This document shows, piece after piece, positions 8,460-19,800 of a stretch of DNA of 64,000 nucleotides (position 1 is the stretch's first letter; every line of letters begins with the position of its first letter). This DNA comes from Desulfuromusa sp. (GTDB taxonomy: Bacteria > Desulfobacterota > Desulfuromonadia > Desulfuromonadales > Geopsychrobacteraceae). The notes below the pieces were generated by a model. It was not told the origin of the DNA. It ran no database searches and worked only from the letters and a program-made list of their open reading frames with translations. The stretch spans positions 1 through 64,000 of the forward strand of contig JAKIUD010000010.1 in NCBI GenBank assembly GCA_021647765.1, in the 5' to 3' direction. Made by a program: the position numbers and the translations under genes.

Positions 8460-9259
8460 ATGAATATTAACGTATGTTTGGCAGGGGCTACCGGATGGGC
8501 GGGATCTGCTTTGGTTAGAGGAATATATTCAGCTCCAGACCTGAAATTAGTCAGTGCGGTATCAAGATCTCAGGCTGGAAAATCACTTGGATCTGTTGTC
8601 GATCAGATCGAAAATACTCCCCTTCTCTCTGCGACAGCAGCTGAGGCCCTACTTGCCTGCCCGGATGTTTTTGTTGAGTATACCAAGCCTGATGTTGCCA
8701 AAACAATATAGTGTCAGCTCTCCAGCATGGTTGCCATGTTTTGGTGGGAACTTCTGGCTTGAGTGAGGATGACTATCAGGAAATAGATACTGTCGCACGG
8801 GCTGTGGGGAAAGGGGTTCTGGCTTGTGGAAATTTCTCGCTTACGGCAGTACTTTTTCAAAGATTTTCTGAAATGGCCGCCAAACATATACCCCATTGGG
8901 GGGTTGTTGATTACGCCAGTTCCACTAAAATAGACTCTCCGAGTGGGACAGCAAGGGAGCTGGCATATCGCCTCTCCAGAATCAGAGAATCCCAGCTTGA
9001 TGTCCCTCATGATCAAAGTCAAGGACCCGAAGGAATCCGCGGGGCCCGCCTCAATGGAACCCAGATCCACGCAGTTCGCCTTCCGGGTTATGTCCTTTCA
9101 CTAGATGCAATTTTTGGTCTGCCCGACCAAAAGCTGATTGTTCGATATGAGGCTGGAACGAGTGCTGAGCCCTACGTGGATGGTGCACTGTTAGGAATAA
9201 GAAAAGTCATGAGCCTGGTCGGTTTGCATCGCGGCTTGTCCTCAGTTATGGATCTTTGA
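8460..9259 (+). pseudogene. Dihydrodipicolinate reductase-like (DapB) gene with a one-base frameshift
   Basis: The first frame (8460-8711, after a GGAGG at 8449-8453) encodes an NAD(P)-binding start, C-L-A-G-A-T-G-W-A-G, and continues to D-V-F-V-E-Y-T-K-P-D-V-A-K-T. The second frame (8711-9259) encodes the rest: H-V-L-V-G-T-S-G, A-C-G-N-F-S-L, and the DapB catalytic-region motif S-P-S-G-T-A-R-E-L, which in true DapB contains K-x-D-S-P-S-G-T-A. Restoring one A near 8703-8707 would give K-T-N-I-V-S-A-L-Q-H-G and join the two halves, as the family expects. This is a real frameshift or a sequencing error. The neighbours (racemase fragment, GntR regulator) suggest a catabolic paralogue rather than the lysine-pathway enzyme. 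Confidence 0.8.
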
Positions 9260-9283
9260 TATGGAAAATTGGCTGAAACACAA

Positions 9284-9397
9284 ATGAAAGACCGGGTCGC
9301 AATTATTCTGGCAGTGACTGGTCGTGCCTATATTATTGGTTTCAAAAAATTTGTTAATGACGATGAAGATCCCTTTAAGTTTGGTTTTGGTTTGTAG
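9284..9397 (+). CDS. Small ORF (37 codons), unrecognised
   Basis: In the 307-bp gap between the dapB-like gene and the GntR regulator, an ATG at 9284 opens a 37-residue frame with a hydrophobic start (V-A-I-I-L-A-V-T-G) and an aromatic C-terminus (D-P-F-K-F-G-F-G-L). I do not recognise it. It may be the remnant of a membrane protein, since the surrounding block has suffered several truncations. The rest of the gap (9398-9566) is AT-rich and shows no other coding signal. Confidence 0.2.
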   Translation: MKDRVAIILAVTGRAYIIGFKKFVNDDEDPFKFGFGL

Positions 9398-9566
9398 GAA
9401 TCTGATATAAAATTTGAGCTTGAAAATAACAGCTTACACTGGTATACCTAGACAGTTAACTTGTAATACTAATTGTATCTTCTGGGCTATAGATGATCGT
9501 TTTGTGAAGTATTTAAGATGGTTATGAGTCCCGTGAACCACAAGCCAAAGAAAGTTACCTCTACTT

Positions 9567-10208
9567 ATGAATAACGAAATTTATCAGACGATAAAGAGTC
9601 GGATATTGTGTTTGGACTATGCACCCGGCTGTATTTTGAATGAAAAGGTTCTGGTAAAGGAATTTGGGGTTAGCCGTACTCCGTTGCGTGAAGTTCTGAA
9701 TCGACTAGAGTGGGATCGACTGGTTCGGGTGTTGCCACGGACTGGAACCATGGTTGCTGAAATTGAGTTTCAACAGATCATGAATACCTTCCAGGTGCGG
9801 TTAGGAGTTGAAGAAATGATCGGTAAACTTGCTGCCGAACATATATCTGAAGAGCAGCTTCAGCAGTTGTCGACACTGCAGGAACAATGCGAAAAATTAT
9901 TAGACAAAAAAGATAAAATGGGCCTGATGGCAATTGATCGGGACTTAAGAGCCATTCTTAATGACAGTACAAATAATCCTGTGCTTAAGAATATCTCCGA
10001 AGCTCTTTATGATCTTACTGTCAGGTTGTGGTATGCGGTTCTCGACAAAGGGGACTGGAAAGAGGAAGTGCAATCAGTTTTTGATGAGATTGGCCAGACT
10101 ATTACAGTATTGAAGGATTCTGGTGGAAAATTCGGAACATTGAGACGCGAGTTATTGAATAAGCATATTGAACGGATTAGACAAAAATTTTTAGGAATAT
10201 CTGTTTAG
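9567..10208 (+). CDS. GntR-family transcriptional regulator (FCD/FadR subfamily)
   Basis: The 213-residue protein starts with a winged HTH: I-Y-Q-T-I-K-S-R-I-L near residue 5 and V-K-E-F-G-V-S-R-T-P-L-R-E-V-L-N-R-L around residues 29-46, which is the classic GntR recognition helix. An all-helical FCD-type ligand domain fills residues ~70-210. FCD regulators usually respond to small organic acids and repress nearby catabolic genes. The damaged racemase-like and dapB-like genes upstream would be natural targets. The stop codon is only 5 bp from the left inverted repeat of the IS remnant. The reading frame itself is intact. Confidence 0.82.
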   Translation: MNNEIYQTIKSRILCLDYAPGCILNEKVLVKEFGVSRTPLREVLNRLEWDRLVRVLPRTGTMVAEIEFQQIMNTFQVRLGVEEMIGKLAAEHISEEQLQQLSTLQEQCEKLLDKKDKMGLMAIDRDLRAILNDSTNNPVLKNISEALYDLTVRLWYAVLDKGDWKEEVQSVFDEIGQTITVLKDSGGKFGTLRRELLNKHIERIRQKFLGISV

Positions 10209-10213
10209 ACATA

Positions 10214-10758
10214 ATGTCTGTCAGTCGAAAACAAGTGACCCGCCCCTTGCACCGCTCGGAAGACTTGACCGCAGTCTGCGTTCCGACAATGGAAGATGAG
10301 GCCATGTGGGAAAGTGCGAGAAGACACAGTCAAAGCATTACTGGCACGAAGAAAGAACAAAAAAACCATTATCACCGCAACTGCCCGTGAACTTTCAGCA
10401 TTTATATGGGCTATTGCCCACGCGATCACCCCGGCTCAAACTGAACAATAGACAAAGAAGCAACGACAGAGTGAGGAGGCTGCTTATTCAAGTTTAACAA
10501 ATATCCCAAGACAGAGTCAGGGGTGCGATCACATTCAAGAGAATCCTCGAAAAACCTATGGAATAAGGCTGAAGCCGAACTTCTGCTTTTAGAGAGAGGT
10601 AGCTCCGCGACGAAGCCAAGTCATGTGGTACCCACCGCGTATATCAGAGTGATCAAACGTCGCCATTGGATCCTCCTGTGTCTTGAGATGCTTACGTATA
10701 ACAAACCCTTAAACCAAGGGAACGGTAGCTTATTTTCTTATTGACGACTGACAGACAT
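10214..10758. mobile_element. Decayed IS110/IS1111-type insertion element bounded by perfect 14-bp inverted repeats
   Basis: ATGTCTGTCAGTCG (10214-10227) and its exact reverse complement (10745-10758) enclose 545 bp. The interior contains only the last ~60 codons of an IS110-family transposase on the plus strand, after which no coding signal is seen (10452-10744). Full-length elements of this family are about 1.3-1.5 kb, so internal sequence has been lost. Subterminal inverted repeats are a feature of the IS1111 subgroup. The element fills the gap between the GntR regulator and the giant TPS gene. Confidence 0.7.
10270..10451 (+). pseudogene. IS110-family transposase C-terminal remnant
   Basis: The frame ending at the TAG 10449-10451 reads T-V-K-A-L-L-A-R-R-K-N-K-K followed by T-A-R-E-L-S-A-F-I-W-A-I-A. 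That is the conserved C-terminal motif (ARELAGFIWAIA-like) of IS110/IS116/IS902 transposases. An in-frame stop lies immediately upstream, and the RuvC-like DEDD domain is missing, so the product is inactive. Confidence 0.7.
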
Positions 10759-10768
10759 ATAACGGTTT

Positions 10769-10774
10769 TATAAT
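10769..10774 (+). promoter_or_regulatory. Candidate -10 box for the TPS exoprotein gene
   Basis: A perfect TATAAT lies 34 bp before the start codon at 10809. A CTGACA (10748-10753, spacer 15) or TTGACG (10741-10746, spacer 22) inside the right end of the IS remnant could serve as -35. Neither spacing is ideal. If used, the promoter would be a hybrid in part derived from the IS end. Confidence 0.35.
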
Positions 10775-10808
10775 TATTAATGAATAGTGAATTGAAAGGA
10801 AGGTTCAG

Positions 10809-13800
10809 ATGCGTAAGTCTGATTGTGGTCAATGCAAGGGAATTTTCGCTGGGATTAACGCCAGTAAGCAAAAGGGTTTTGTTGTCATTTTTACCTTATG
10901 CCACTTTTTTTTCGCTAATTTTGTCTGGGCTGCAGAGATCATCATCGATGGTAAAACAGCTACAAGTTTGTCAGTAAATAGCAACATCACCGATGTTACC
11001 ACTGCGACGATTCATGGTAACACAGGTTTCAATTCTTTTTCGACCTTTAATGTTGGCCATGGCGATGTGGTTAATTTGCATCTTCCTGGGGCTACTTCCA
11101 ATCTCATGAATCTGGTTCACTCCGAGAGAACCACGATCAACGGCATTCTGAATTCGATAAAAGCAGGACACATAGGCGGTAATGTCTTTTTTGCAAACCC
11201 TCATGGCATCATCATTGGGAGTCAGGGTGTTGTCAATGTTGGTGCGTTAACTTTAACAACCCCCACCCAGAGCTTCATGGATGGTTTTTTTGATTCTCAA
11301 GGCAACCCTGTCCAAGCTTCAGTGGACATGTTTATAGACGGAACCAATCCATTACAACATGGCGCACTTATCAGTATTGAAGGTAAGGTAAATGCAGTTG
11401 GAGCTATCAGTCTTTCAGCCGACAATATCAGTAACGGCGGTGTGATAGCCTCTGGAGCTTCATTCAGCGGTACTGCTCCCGATTTCCAAGATGTTGTGAA
11501 TGTCAACAATCTTCAAAGTGCATCAAAAATTGAGGTCGTTGGCGGAGATATCTACATCCGAGCTGAAAATGATGTCTTGGTTTCTGGCACCATTGTCGCT
11601 AATGGTGTAGGAGCCACTAACGCAGCTGGGAATATTGACATTTCCGGTCAGCAAATCACCCTCTCTTCGGGAGCTGAAGTTCTTTCTTACAATGACGATG
11701 CTGCAACTCGGGCGGGTCATATCCGTATTGCTGCTGCGGCGCTGGATAGCCATGAAGATATCGTCGTCCTTGAATCTTCTGCTGCCTCGGTTGCCATAAC
11801 CGATGCGACACTTCGAGGTGGTGCGATCGACATCTCCGCAGAATCCTCTGTAGCCGCCAAGGCCGAAGGTATCCCGATTGAACTACTAGCGGATGCCGCA
11901 CTGATTGATGTGAGTTCGGCGGCGAGTGTTGAGCTGCTGGACAGCGAAATAACGACCGAAACCGGAGCTTTGACAGTAAGATCCACATCTACAGTCACAG
12001 CTGATGCGACAGCAGAAGCTAGTTCAATACTATTGCCGGTATCCGGTGACGCAGCAGTGGCAACCTCCATCGTGGATTCTTCTGCTGTGGCACACATTGG
12101 TGGCAATACAAAATTGGATCTTGCTCAGGAATTGGATCTTTCCTCCGACAACGTCGTTACAGTGAATACCACAGCGGATGGTACAACTGGCGGCGATTTT
12201 GCAGCAGGAGGGTCTGCTGCCGTTACAGTGATAAAGCGCAGCGAATCCAAAGCTTATATCGACGGTAATGCCGAGTTGATCAATCAACCAGCGATAAGAA
12301 TCTCCGCTCAGTCTCTGAATAACATCACGACTCTCGCCAAATCTACTTCTAAAGGTGCAACTGAAAACAGCGACGACACTAAAGACAATCTGGATAAGTA
12401 CGGCCCTGAAACCGCTGAAACGGATGATCAGGGGGCCAGCAAAGTCACTTTGGCTGGTGCTTTGGCCGTGACTGATCTCAGCAATGCCACCACGCAGGCC
12501 TATGTGGATTTGACAACTAAAGATGGCACGAACGCACAGACAGATATGGGTGCACTCTCCATCAGCGCAGAGTCTCTTTCCAATACGTCTGCAAAAGCTG
12601 ATGCTTCGGCAACTGAGGGCGATATTGGGGTTGGTGTGGCTGTGGCAGTAAATATCGGCAATGAAACCAATCAGGCGTATATCGGCAGTGCCTCAGAAAT
12701 TACCGCCCACGGTGTGAATGTCGAAGCGGCGATGAAGGACTATACCCCTGATAGCGGTGAAGCTGACAACGCTTCCAGTTCTAGTGCTGAGGCGATTTCG
12801 GGGGCTGGTGGCAAAAATGTGGGCGTTGCTGGAGCCGTTGGTTTGAACGTCGCGGTTAATACAACTGATGCTACGATTGATAGTGGAGCAAACGTGGACG
12901 CGGGTGGAGATGTATCGCTCATCTCCACCAATAACACTGAATCAACTGCAAAGGCTTCGCCAACGGTCAAGAACAGCGGCGGTGATACCCCTGCAGCAGT
13001 AGGCGTTGGAGCCAGTGTCGGGATGAATGTTGCCGTTAACACTACGACCAGTGAAGTCGCCGACGGAGCCATCTTGAGCAACGCCGGAACGACCAGTATT
13101 ACTGCCGTCTCTGAACATAAAATAGACACAACGGTCGAAGGCGGAGCCAGCGGTTCTAAGGTCTCCATCACCCCGCTTGCCGCAGTTACCGTCGCTGTCA
13201 ATACCACAACCGCACGACTTGGCAGTGGCAGCGTCACCGATGTTGATACGTTAAACGTCAGTGCCACCAATAAAAGTGCCGTCAGCACCGAAGCCAAAGG
13301 GCAGACTGCCGGAGATAACATTGCAATCGGAGCGTCTTTAGGTTTAACCACCGCCGTCGATACCGTTACCGCTACCACCGAGCGCGACATTACTGCCACT
13401 GGCAAAGTTGCCTTCAACGCCGAAAGTGTAGCCTCCAGTTCCACCACTGCCACAGCCAGCGCAACTGGCGGCAAAAAAGCCGATGAAAACGGAGATGCTG
13501 AAACCGGCGGCTCGGTCGATGAACAGATCGCCTCGCAAAAGAGTGCTTCCAATAATGCAGCCGCAGCCGGAGGTGACAGCGCGACCGGTGAACTGGCCAA
13601 AGCCGATGATAAAACCGCTGACAACAAGCCTAAAGCTGAAACCAAAGAAGGCGGAGTCAGCGTAGCTGCCGGTATCGCAGCCAATGTTGGTGTTAACACC
13701 ACCGAAGCCAGCATTGGAGTCGGACGCACCATCAGCAGCAGTGGCGGCGAAGTCGCACTGACAACGATTAATCAAAATGACACCAGCGCCATAGTCGACG

Positions 13801-16800
13801 GCAGTCAGGTCGATGGTGGCAGTACCAATGTTGGCGTCGGTGCCGCTGTTGCTCTGAATGTTGGTGCCACCACCAACACCGCTGTCGTAAAAGACAACAC
13901 AGAGATTGACAGTGTCGGTTTAACCGTCAGTGCCCGCACTAATGCCGACGGAGCAGATACTCAAACCAGTACGTCCACCGCTAAAGCGACTAGTGGCGCC
14001 GGGGCTTCTAATGTTGGAGTCGCCGGTTCCCTGGGATTAAATGTCGCTGTGAATACCACAAGTGCTTATGTGGCTGGAGATAGTAACAGTGACATGACCA
14101 CCGCCAATATTAATGCTGGTGGTGGCGATGTTACTCTGGAGACCCAGAATAATACTGAAGCCAATGCTGAAGCTGATGCTGTTGTCAAAATGACAGGTGA
14201 CGAAGCCGCCGTTGGCGTAGGGGTTTCTGCTGCTGTCAACGTGGCGGTCAATACGGTCCGGGCGGAAGTTGAAAATGACGTTACTTTGACGCACGCAGGT
14301 GCGATGACCATTGCATCTGAGGCTGATCATTCTATGACGACCAAGGCCACTGGCGGTGCCAGTGGTGCCAAGGTCTCTGTTACTCCTTTAATTGCGGTCT
14401 CTGTTGCCGTTAACAATACCAAAGCAAGACTTGGCACCGGTACCGGAACAAATTTATCTGGTGGATTGACTGTCTCGGCTATACAGACAAACGAAGTGAC
14501 TACCACAACAAAGGGTCAGACTTCTGGCGATGTTGCTGTTGGTGCTTCCCTCTCAGTGGGTGTGGCCAGCGATACCGTATTAGCAAGTGTTGAGCGCGAT
14601 ATTACCTCTTCAACTTCGGTTGATCTTGACGCTACGTCAAAGACGACAATTAAGACGGAGGCTACTGCTTCTGCCAAGGGGGCAGCGGGGGAAGAGAAAG
14701 ACGAGAATGGTGAGCAGAAGGCGGGGACATCTACCGATGATCAGGTGGATGACCAGCTGAGTTTTGGGAAAGGCAAAGCGGGGGACAAGGCAGATGGTAT
14801 TGAGGCTGTGAAAGCTGAGACCCCTGAAACTGAAACCCCGGACACGAAGAACCCTGAGGACGATGGCAAAAAAGAGGGACCCAAGAAGGTCTCTGTTGCT
14901 GCTGCCATTGGCGTTGGCGTAGCCGAGAACAAGGTGTCCGCCCAAATTGCAGATAATGTAACTATTGCCACAAGTGGTGTGGTCAGCGTTGACGCAGCGA
15001 CCGATACCAATTACACGACGACCGCCAGTGGCGAGGCCAAGTCCGACGATGTCGGTGTCGGCGCTGCTGTTGCGCTAACGGTCACGCGCAACCAAACTAT
15101 TGCTTCTATCGGCTCCGGGGCTTCGGTCTCGGGTGCGACGGATATCTCCCTAACCTCTGACTCCAAGCAGAACCGGGATGAGGACTACCTCACAGCTATG
15201 TCTGCCGAGTCGGTTGCCGGTGCAAGCGGCGGCGAAGTGGCCGTGGCTGGTTCTTTGGCGGTTGTGGCCAACTTCAATGAGACGCGAGCCTCGATCGGCG
15301 ATGGTGCGGATATTGACGCAACCGGTGATGTGACTGTCACTTCTGAGGATACCAGCAAGATTGCTGCACAGGCCAGAGCGGGCGCTGTTTCCACTGGAGA
15401 TAAATCCAAGGCGGGTGTTGGCGCTTCTTTTGCCGTGCTCTACGCCAACAATGACAACATCGCGGCAGTGGGTTACGACGCCAATGGCGATGCAGCATTA
15501 ACCACTGTGGACGCGAAATCCCTTACGGTGAAGGCGAAGAAGAACCGAGTTGAATTCAATCCGATCGATCTTGATTACAAAAATTTCAGCTTCGATTCTC
15601 TAGACCCTTCCACCTATCTGGGTTCCAACAATTTTTACACCGAGGCTATCGCTGGAGCAGCTGCTAAAGGTAACGCTGCTGTGGCTGGTGCGTTTGCCAT
15701 AAACGTCTTTGACAACACGACTGAAGCCTATGTGGGGAAAAACGCTTTTATCAACACTACTGGAACCCAGACCGATAACGCTGATGGTGAAACCCTTGGT
15801 GTCGAGATCGATTCGAGTGCAGATATTCAAGCCATCGCCTTTACTGGCGCTGTTGCAGGTGCCAAAAAGGCGGGTGTCGGAGTCTCGCTGACAAATATTA
15901 CCAATCTGGATAAAACCCGTGCCTATATCGGTGAGGGCGCAACGGTTAATTCCAACGGTGCCGGTGCTGGTGTGAAGGTTGATGCTGCAGCGACTCAGAC
16001 GTTAGTCAATATCGGTGTTAGTGGTAGTGCTGCGACTGGGAGTACTGCTGTTTCGGGTGTACTTGGTCTGGTGACATCCATTAATGATACTGAAGCGGCG
16101 ATACGGGATGGCGCAACTGTTTCTTCAGAGAATGATTTAAGTGTAACTGCGCTAAACAATTCCAACACGGTCATGATTGCGGGTGGCGTTGCCGTCGGTA
16201 AATCAGCCGGTGTTGGCGGGACGGTCGCGGTCAATGTCAATCTGAATAAGACCACAGCAAAGATCGGTCAGGAAGTAACAACTGATGCTCAGCAGGCAAC
16301 GACTGTTGGTGCCGATGCCGATGAAACTTCTGTTGCCGTTGTGGTTGCTGGAACTGGTGGCGGTAAAGCGGGTGTCGCCGGAGCTTTCTCGTTCAACGTG
16401 ATCAAGACCGATACTCAGGCGAAGATTGAGGAAGGTGCCTGGGTCAATCAGAATGTTACCAGTAATGAAGATAGTGTCATTGTTACAGCCACAGATGACA
16501 CCGTTGCTGTCGGTTTGACCGGAGCTGGTGGCGGTGGCGGTGATGCTGGAGTCGGAGCGGCTCTGGACACCACAGTTATTGTCAAGACGGTTAAGGCTTA
16601 TCTGGCTGATGCTACGGCAGGGCGCACAACCGATGTCAACGCCGCGAAGGAAGTTTCGATCAATGCGGATTCTTCTGAAGTCGTGACCTCGCTCACCGCT
16701 GGTTTTGCTGGTGGTGGTAAAGCGGGTGTCGGTGGCGCTGTCTCGGTCGCAGTTATTGTCAACGATGTTCAAGCCTATATCGGTAAGGATGCGACTGTCG

Positions 16801-19800
16801 ATTCAGACGGTAACGTGCTGGTTAACGCAGAAGATGACATGGTTGCCGTAATGGTTGCCGGTAGTGCTGCTGGCGGTGGTCAAGCTGGTGTCGGCGGCTC
16901 ACTGGCTGTTGCCACTCTGCTCGGATCGACAAAAGCCTATATCGGTGAAGGTGCAACGGTTAACGCGCGGGGTAATGGTGATAGTGCAACGGTGATCAGT
17001 GGCGCTGCTGAACAGAGTGGTGCGACCACTGTTGGGTTTGATGCCGATGTCGATAACAGTATTAGCGAAGACGATATCGTCAATGACGATGGCACTGCTG
17101 TGGCGGCTGTCGAGACGGAGGAGATCAGAGGTCTGTCCGTAACCGCGTCAAACCGTGAAGTATTAACGACGACTGTAGCTAGTGGTGCAGGTGGTGGCAG
17201 TGCTGGTGTGGCTGCAACGGTTAATGCCAATGTTATTGCTACGACCGCAGAAGCACGCATCGACAGTGGCGCGCAGATTAATCAGGATAATTCAGCCGCA
17301 GCAAGCGATCAGGTGGTCAGGGTCAAAGCACTTGATGAAACGGTACTGGTCAATATCGCTGGCGCCGTTGGCGGTGGTGGTACTGCTGGTGTCGGTGCTG
17401 CTGGAAACATTGGTGTTATCGCGAAAACAATCAATGCCAAGGTCGGCAATTCGACCCTGATCAATGCTAATAACGGTTTTGATCTTTCCGCTAATTCGAC
17501 CGATGTCACTGTCACCGGAACGCTGGGCTTTGGCGGTGGTGGTACTGCCGGTGTCGGTGGCGCTGTTGGTGCGATTGTCTTTGCTAATAGCACCACCGCC
17601 GAAGTGGAAGATGGCGCTGATGCTTCAGAAGCGGCACAAATCAATGTCAGTCATGGTGATTTGGCTATCTCTGCGACCGAATTTAGCAGTTTAACCACTG
17701 CGACTGGCGGAGGTGCCGGTGGTGGTACCGCCGGTGTTGGTGGTTCTCTTGTGGTTGTCGTCAATGCCAGCAGCACCAAAGCACGGATCGGAAATTATGC
17801 CGAAACCAATGCCAGTGGAACGACTGCTGTTCAGGCGACCTCGACCGAAAATGTCAACACTGTTACTGTGGCTGGAGCGGGTGGCGGAGCTGCTGGTGTA
17901 TCTGGTGCCGTTGGCATTAAAGTTGTCATTTCTGATACCGAAGCGGGCATCGGTGATAATGCCCAGGTTAATCAGGATTCTGCCTATGACGATGCAAACC
18001 AGTCTGTCGATGTTAAAGCGACTGACACGATTGTGATCGTCGGTATCGGTGGTGCCGGTGCTGGCGGTGGTGCTGCCGGTGTTGGTGGAACTGCAGATGT
18101 TACGGTGGCACTCAATACAACTAAGGCCTACATCGGTAAGAATGCTTTGGTTGATGCAGAGAAAGATGTAAGGGTAGATGCCTCTTCGGCAAAATATGTC
18201 AACTCAGTCACCATTGCAGGTGCTGGTGGCGGTGCTGCTGGTGTGGCCGGTGCTTTCGGGGTTATTTCGGTCGGTTCCCTTTTGGATGGTGAATCTTCCG
18301 GAGGGATGGAAGTCACTCAGGAAGTACGCGATGCTGATGGCAATCCATTAGATGCCGATGGCAATATTGTTGCTGTTGATGACGAAGGTATACCGCTCGA
18401 TTCCAATGATGAGATCGCTTACGAAAATGTCAGCACGCAGGAATATGCTGATGGTCAAACAACAAAAAGCTCAATCGTCGATTCCGACGGCAACAATATG
18501 CTCGGTTCTTCTGAGCGCTCGACTTCAACGGCTAATACGCTCGACAGCTACGCTTCTAAGTTAGCTATCAGTGCTCGCTTGAGTGATGATCCGAACAATA
18601 TTCCAACTATGAATACCAGTGCCTATATTGATAGTGGGGCACAGGTCGACGCCGGTGGTGATGTTGTTGTTAAGGCTGAAGACAAATCGTTGGCAATTAT
18701 GTTCTCAGGAGCAGGTGCTGGTGGTGGTGCTGCTGGTGTGGCCGGTTCGCTTGGGGTGACATTGCTGCATGACTCTGCCAGTGCCTATATTGCTGATGGT
18801 GCGAGAGTTGATGCTGGCGGTCTTATCAGTGTTGATGCTGATACCTCCGAAAATGTCTACAACGTCGGTGTGACCGGTTCTGGTGCTGGCGCGGCAGCGG
18901 TTGATGGTGCGGTTGTGGTTAACGTGGTTTCTTCCGATACCGATGCCTTTATCGGGGATGCTGATATCAACCAGAATATCGTTGGTGACGAAGTTTCAGT
19001 CACAGCGAACAGCTCCAGTAATATCGCAACAATGGGCGGTTCTGGTGGTGGTGCCGGGGCTGCTTCTGTAGGTGGTGTGTTGGGAACCAATGTTCTTGAA
19101 AAAGACACCAAGGCGTATATCTCAAGTGGTGCTGAAGTTGGCGCCAATGATTTGGTCAGCGTTAAAGCCGCTTCTGTTGAAAACCTCATCTCCGGAGGTG
19201 TTTCTATCCGTGGGGCGGGAGCTGCGGCCGTCAGTGCTGTTGTTTCTGCTAATGTTGCTGCCAATAAAACGCAGGCAGCTATCGGTGATGATCTCAATGA
19301 TAACTTTGATACTTTAGGGGGCACGGTCAATTCAGGTGGCAATGTTGATCTGTCGGCAACGGACGATACCTTAATCGTTGCTGTTTCTGCCGTCGGTAAC
19401 GGTGCTGGTGCGGCTGGAGTCGGAGTTAATGTCGGAGCGAATGTCATTTCCAATCAAACTCATGCTTATGTTGCTGATAATTCTACCGTTAATGCTAGTG
19501 GTGATTCAGCTGCGACAATGGATGTCTATACCGGTACGGTCGATGTTGATATCCCATCGGCCTTGCCTGAAGCACCTGTGGGTGAAAGTGGTGATGTTGA
19601 TGTCGATAATGATGGTGTGGCCGATGGTAACATCAGCGGTCAGGCTGATTTCAGCGTTTCGGCCGAAGGTGATGATAATAACGCAGGAGCCGATTCTCAA
19701 GTCAATACAGGTGTCGCGCCGAAGGATGATCAGGATGGTGACATCGTAGCGACTACCGGAATGGGCAGCAAAAATACGGAATCAGCACGGGGGCTTTCGG

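Noticed and set aside
10452..10744. Short plus-strand frames after the transposase remnant (e.g. 10523-10744)
   Set aside because: No ribosome-binding site, no recognisable motif, and they lie inside the decayed IS interior.
12740..13732. 330-codon open frame on the minus strand inside the giant exoprotein gene
   Set aside because: Its product is a low-complexity Pro/Ala/Val/Ser string mirroring the Gly/Ala/Val/Thr-rich repeats on the plus strand; no ribosome-binding site or family. It is an antisense shadow, as are the similar frames at 16203-16772, 18857-19453 and 21800-22261.
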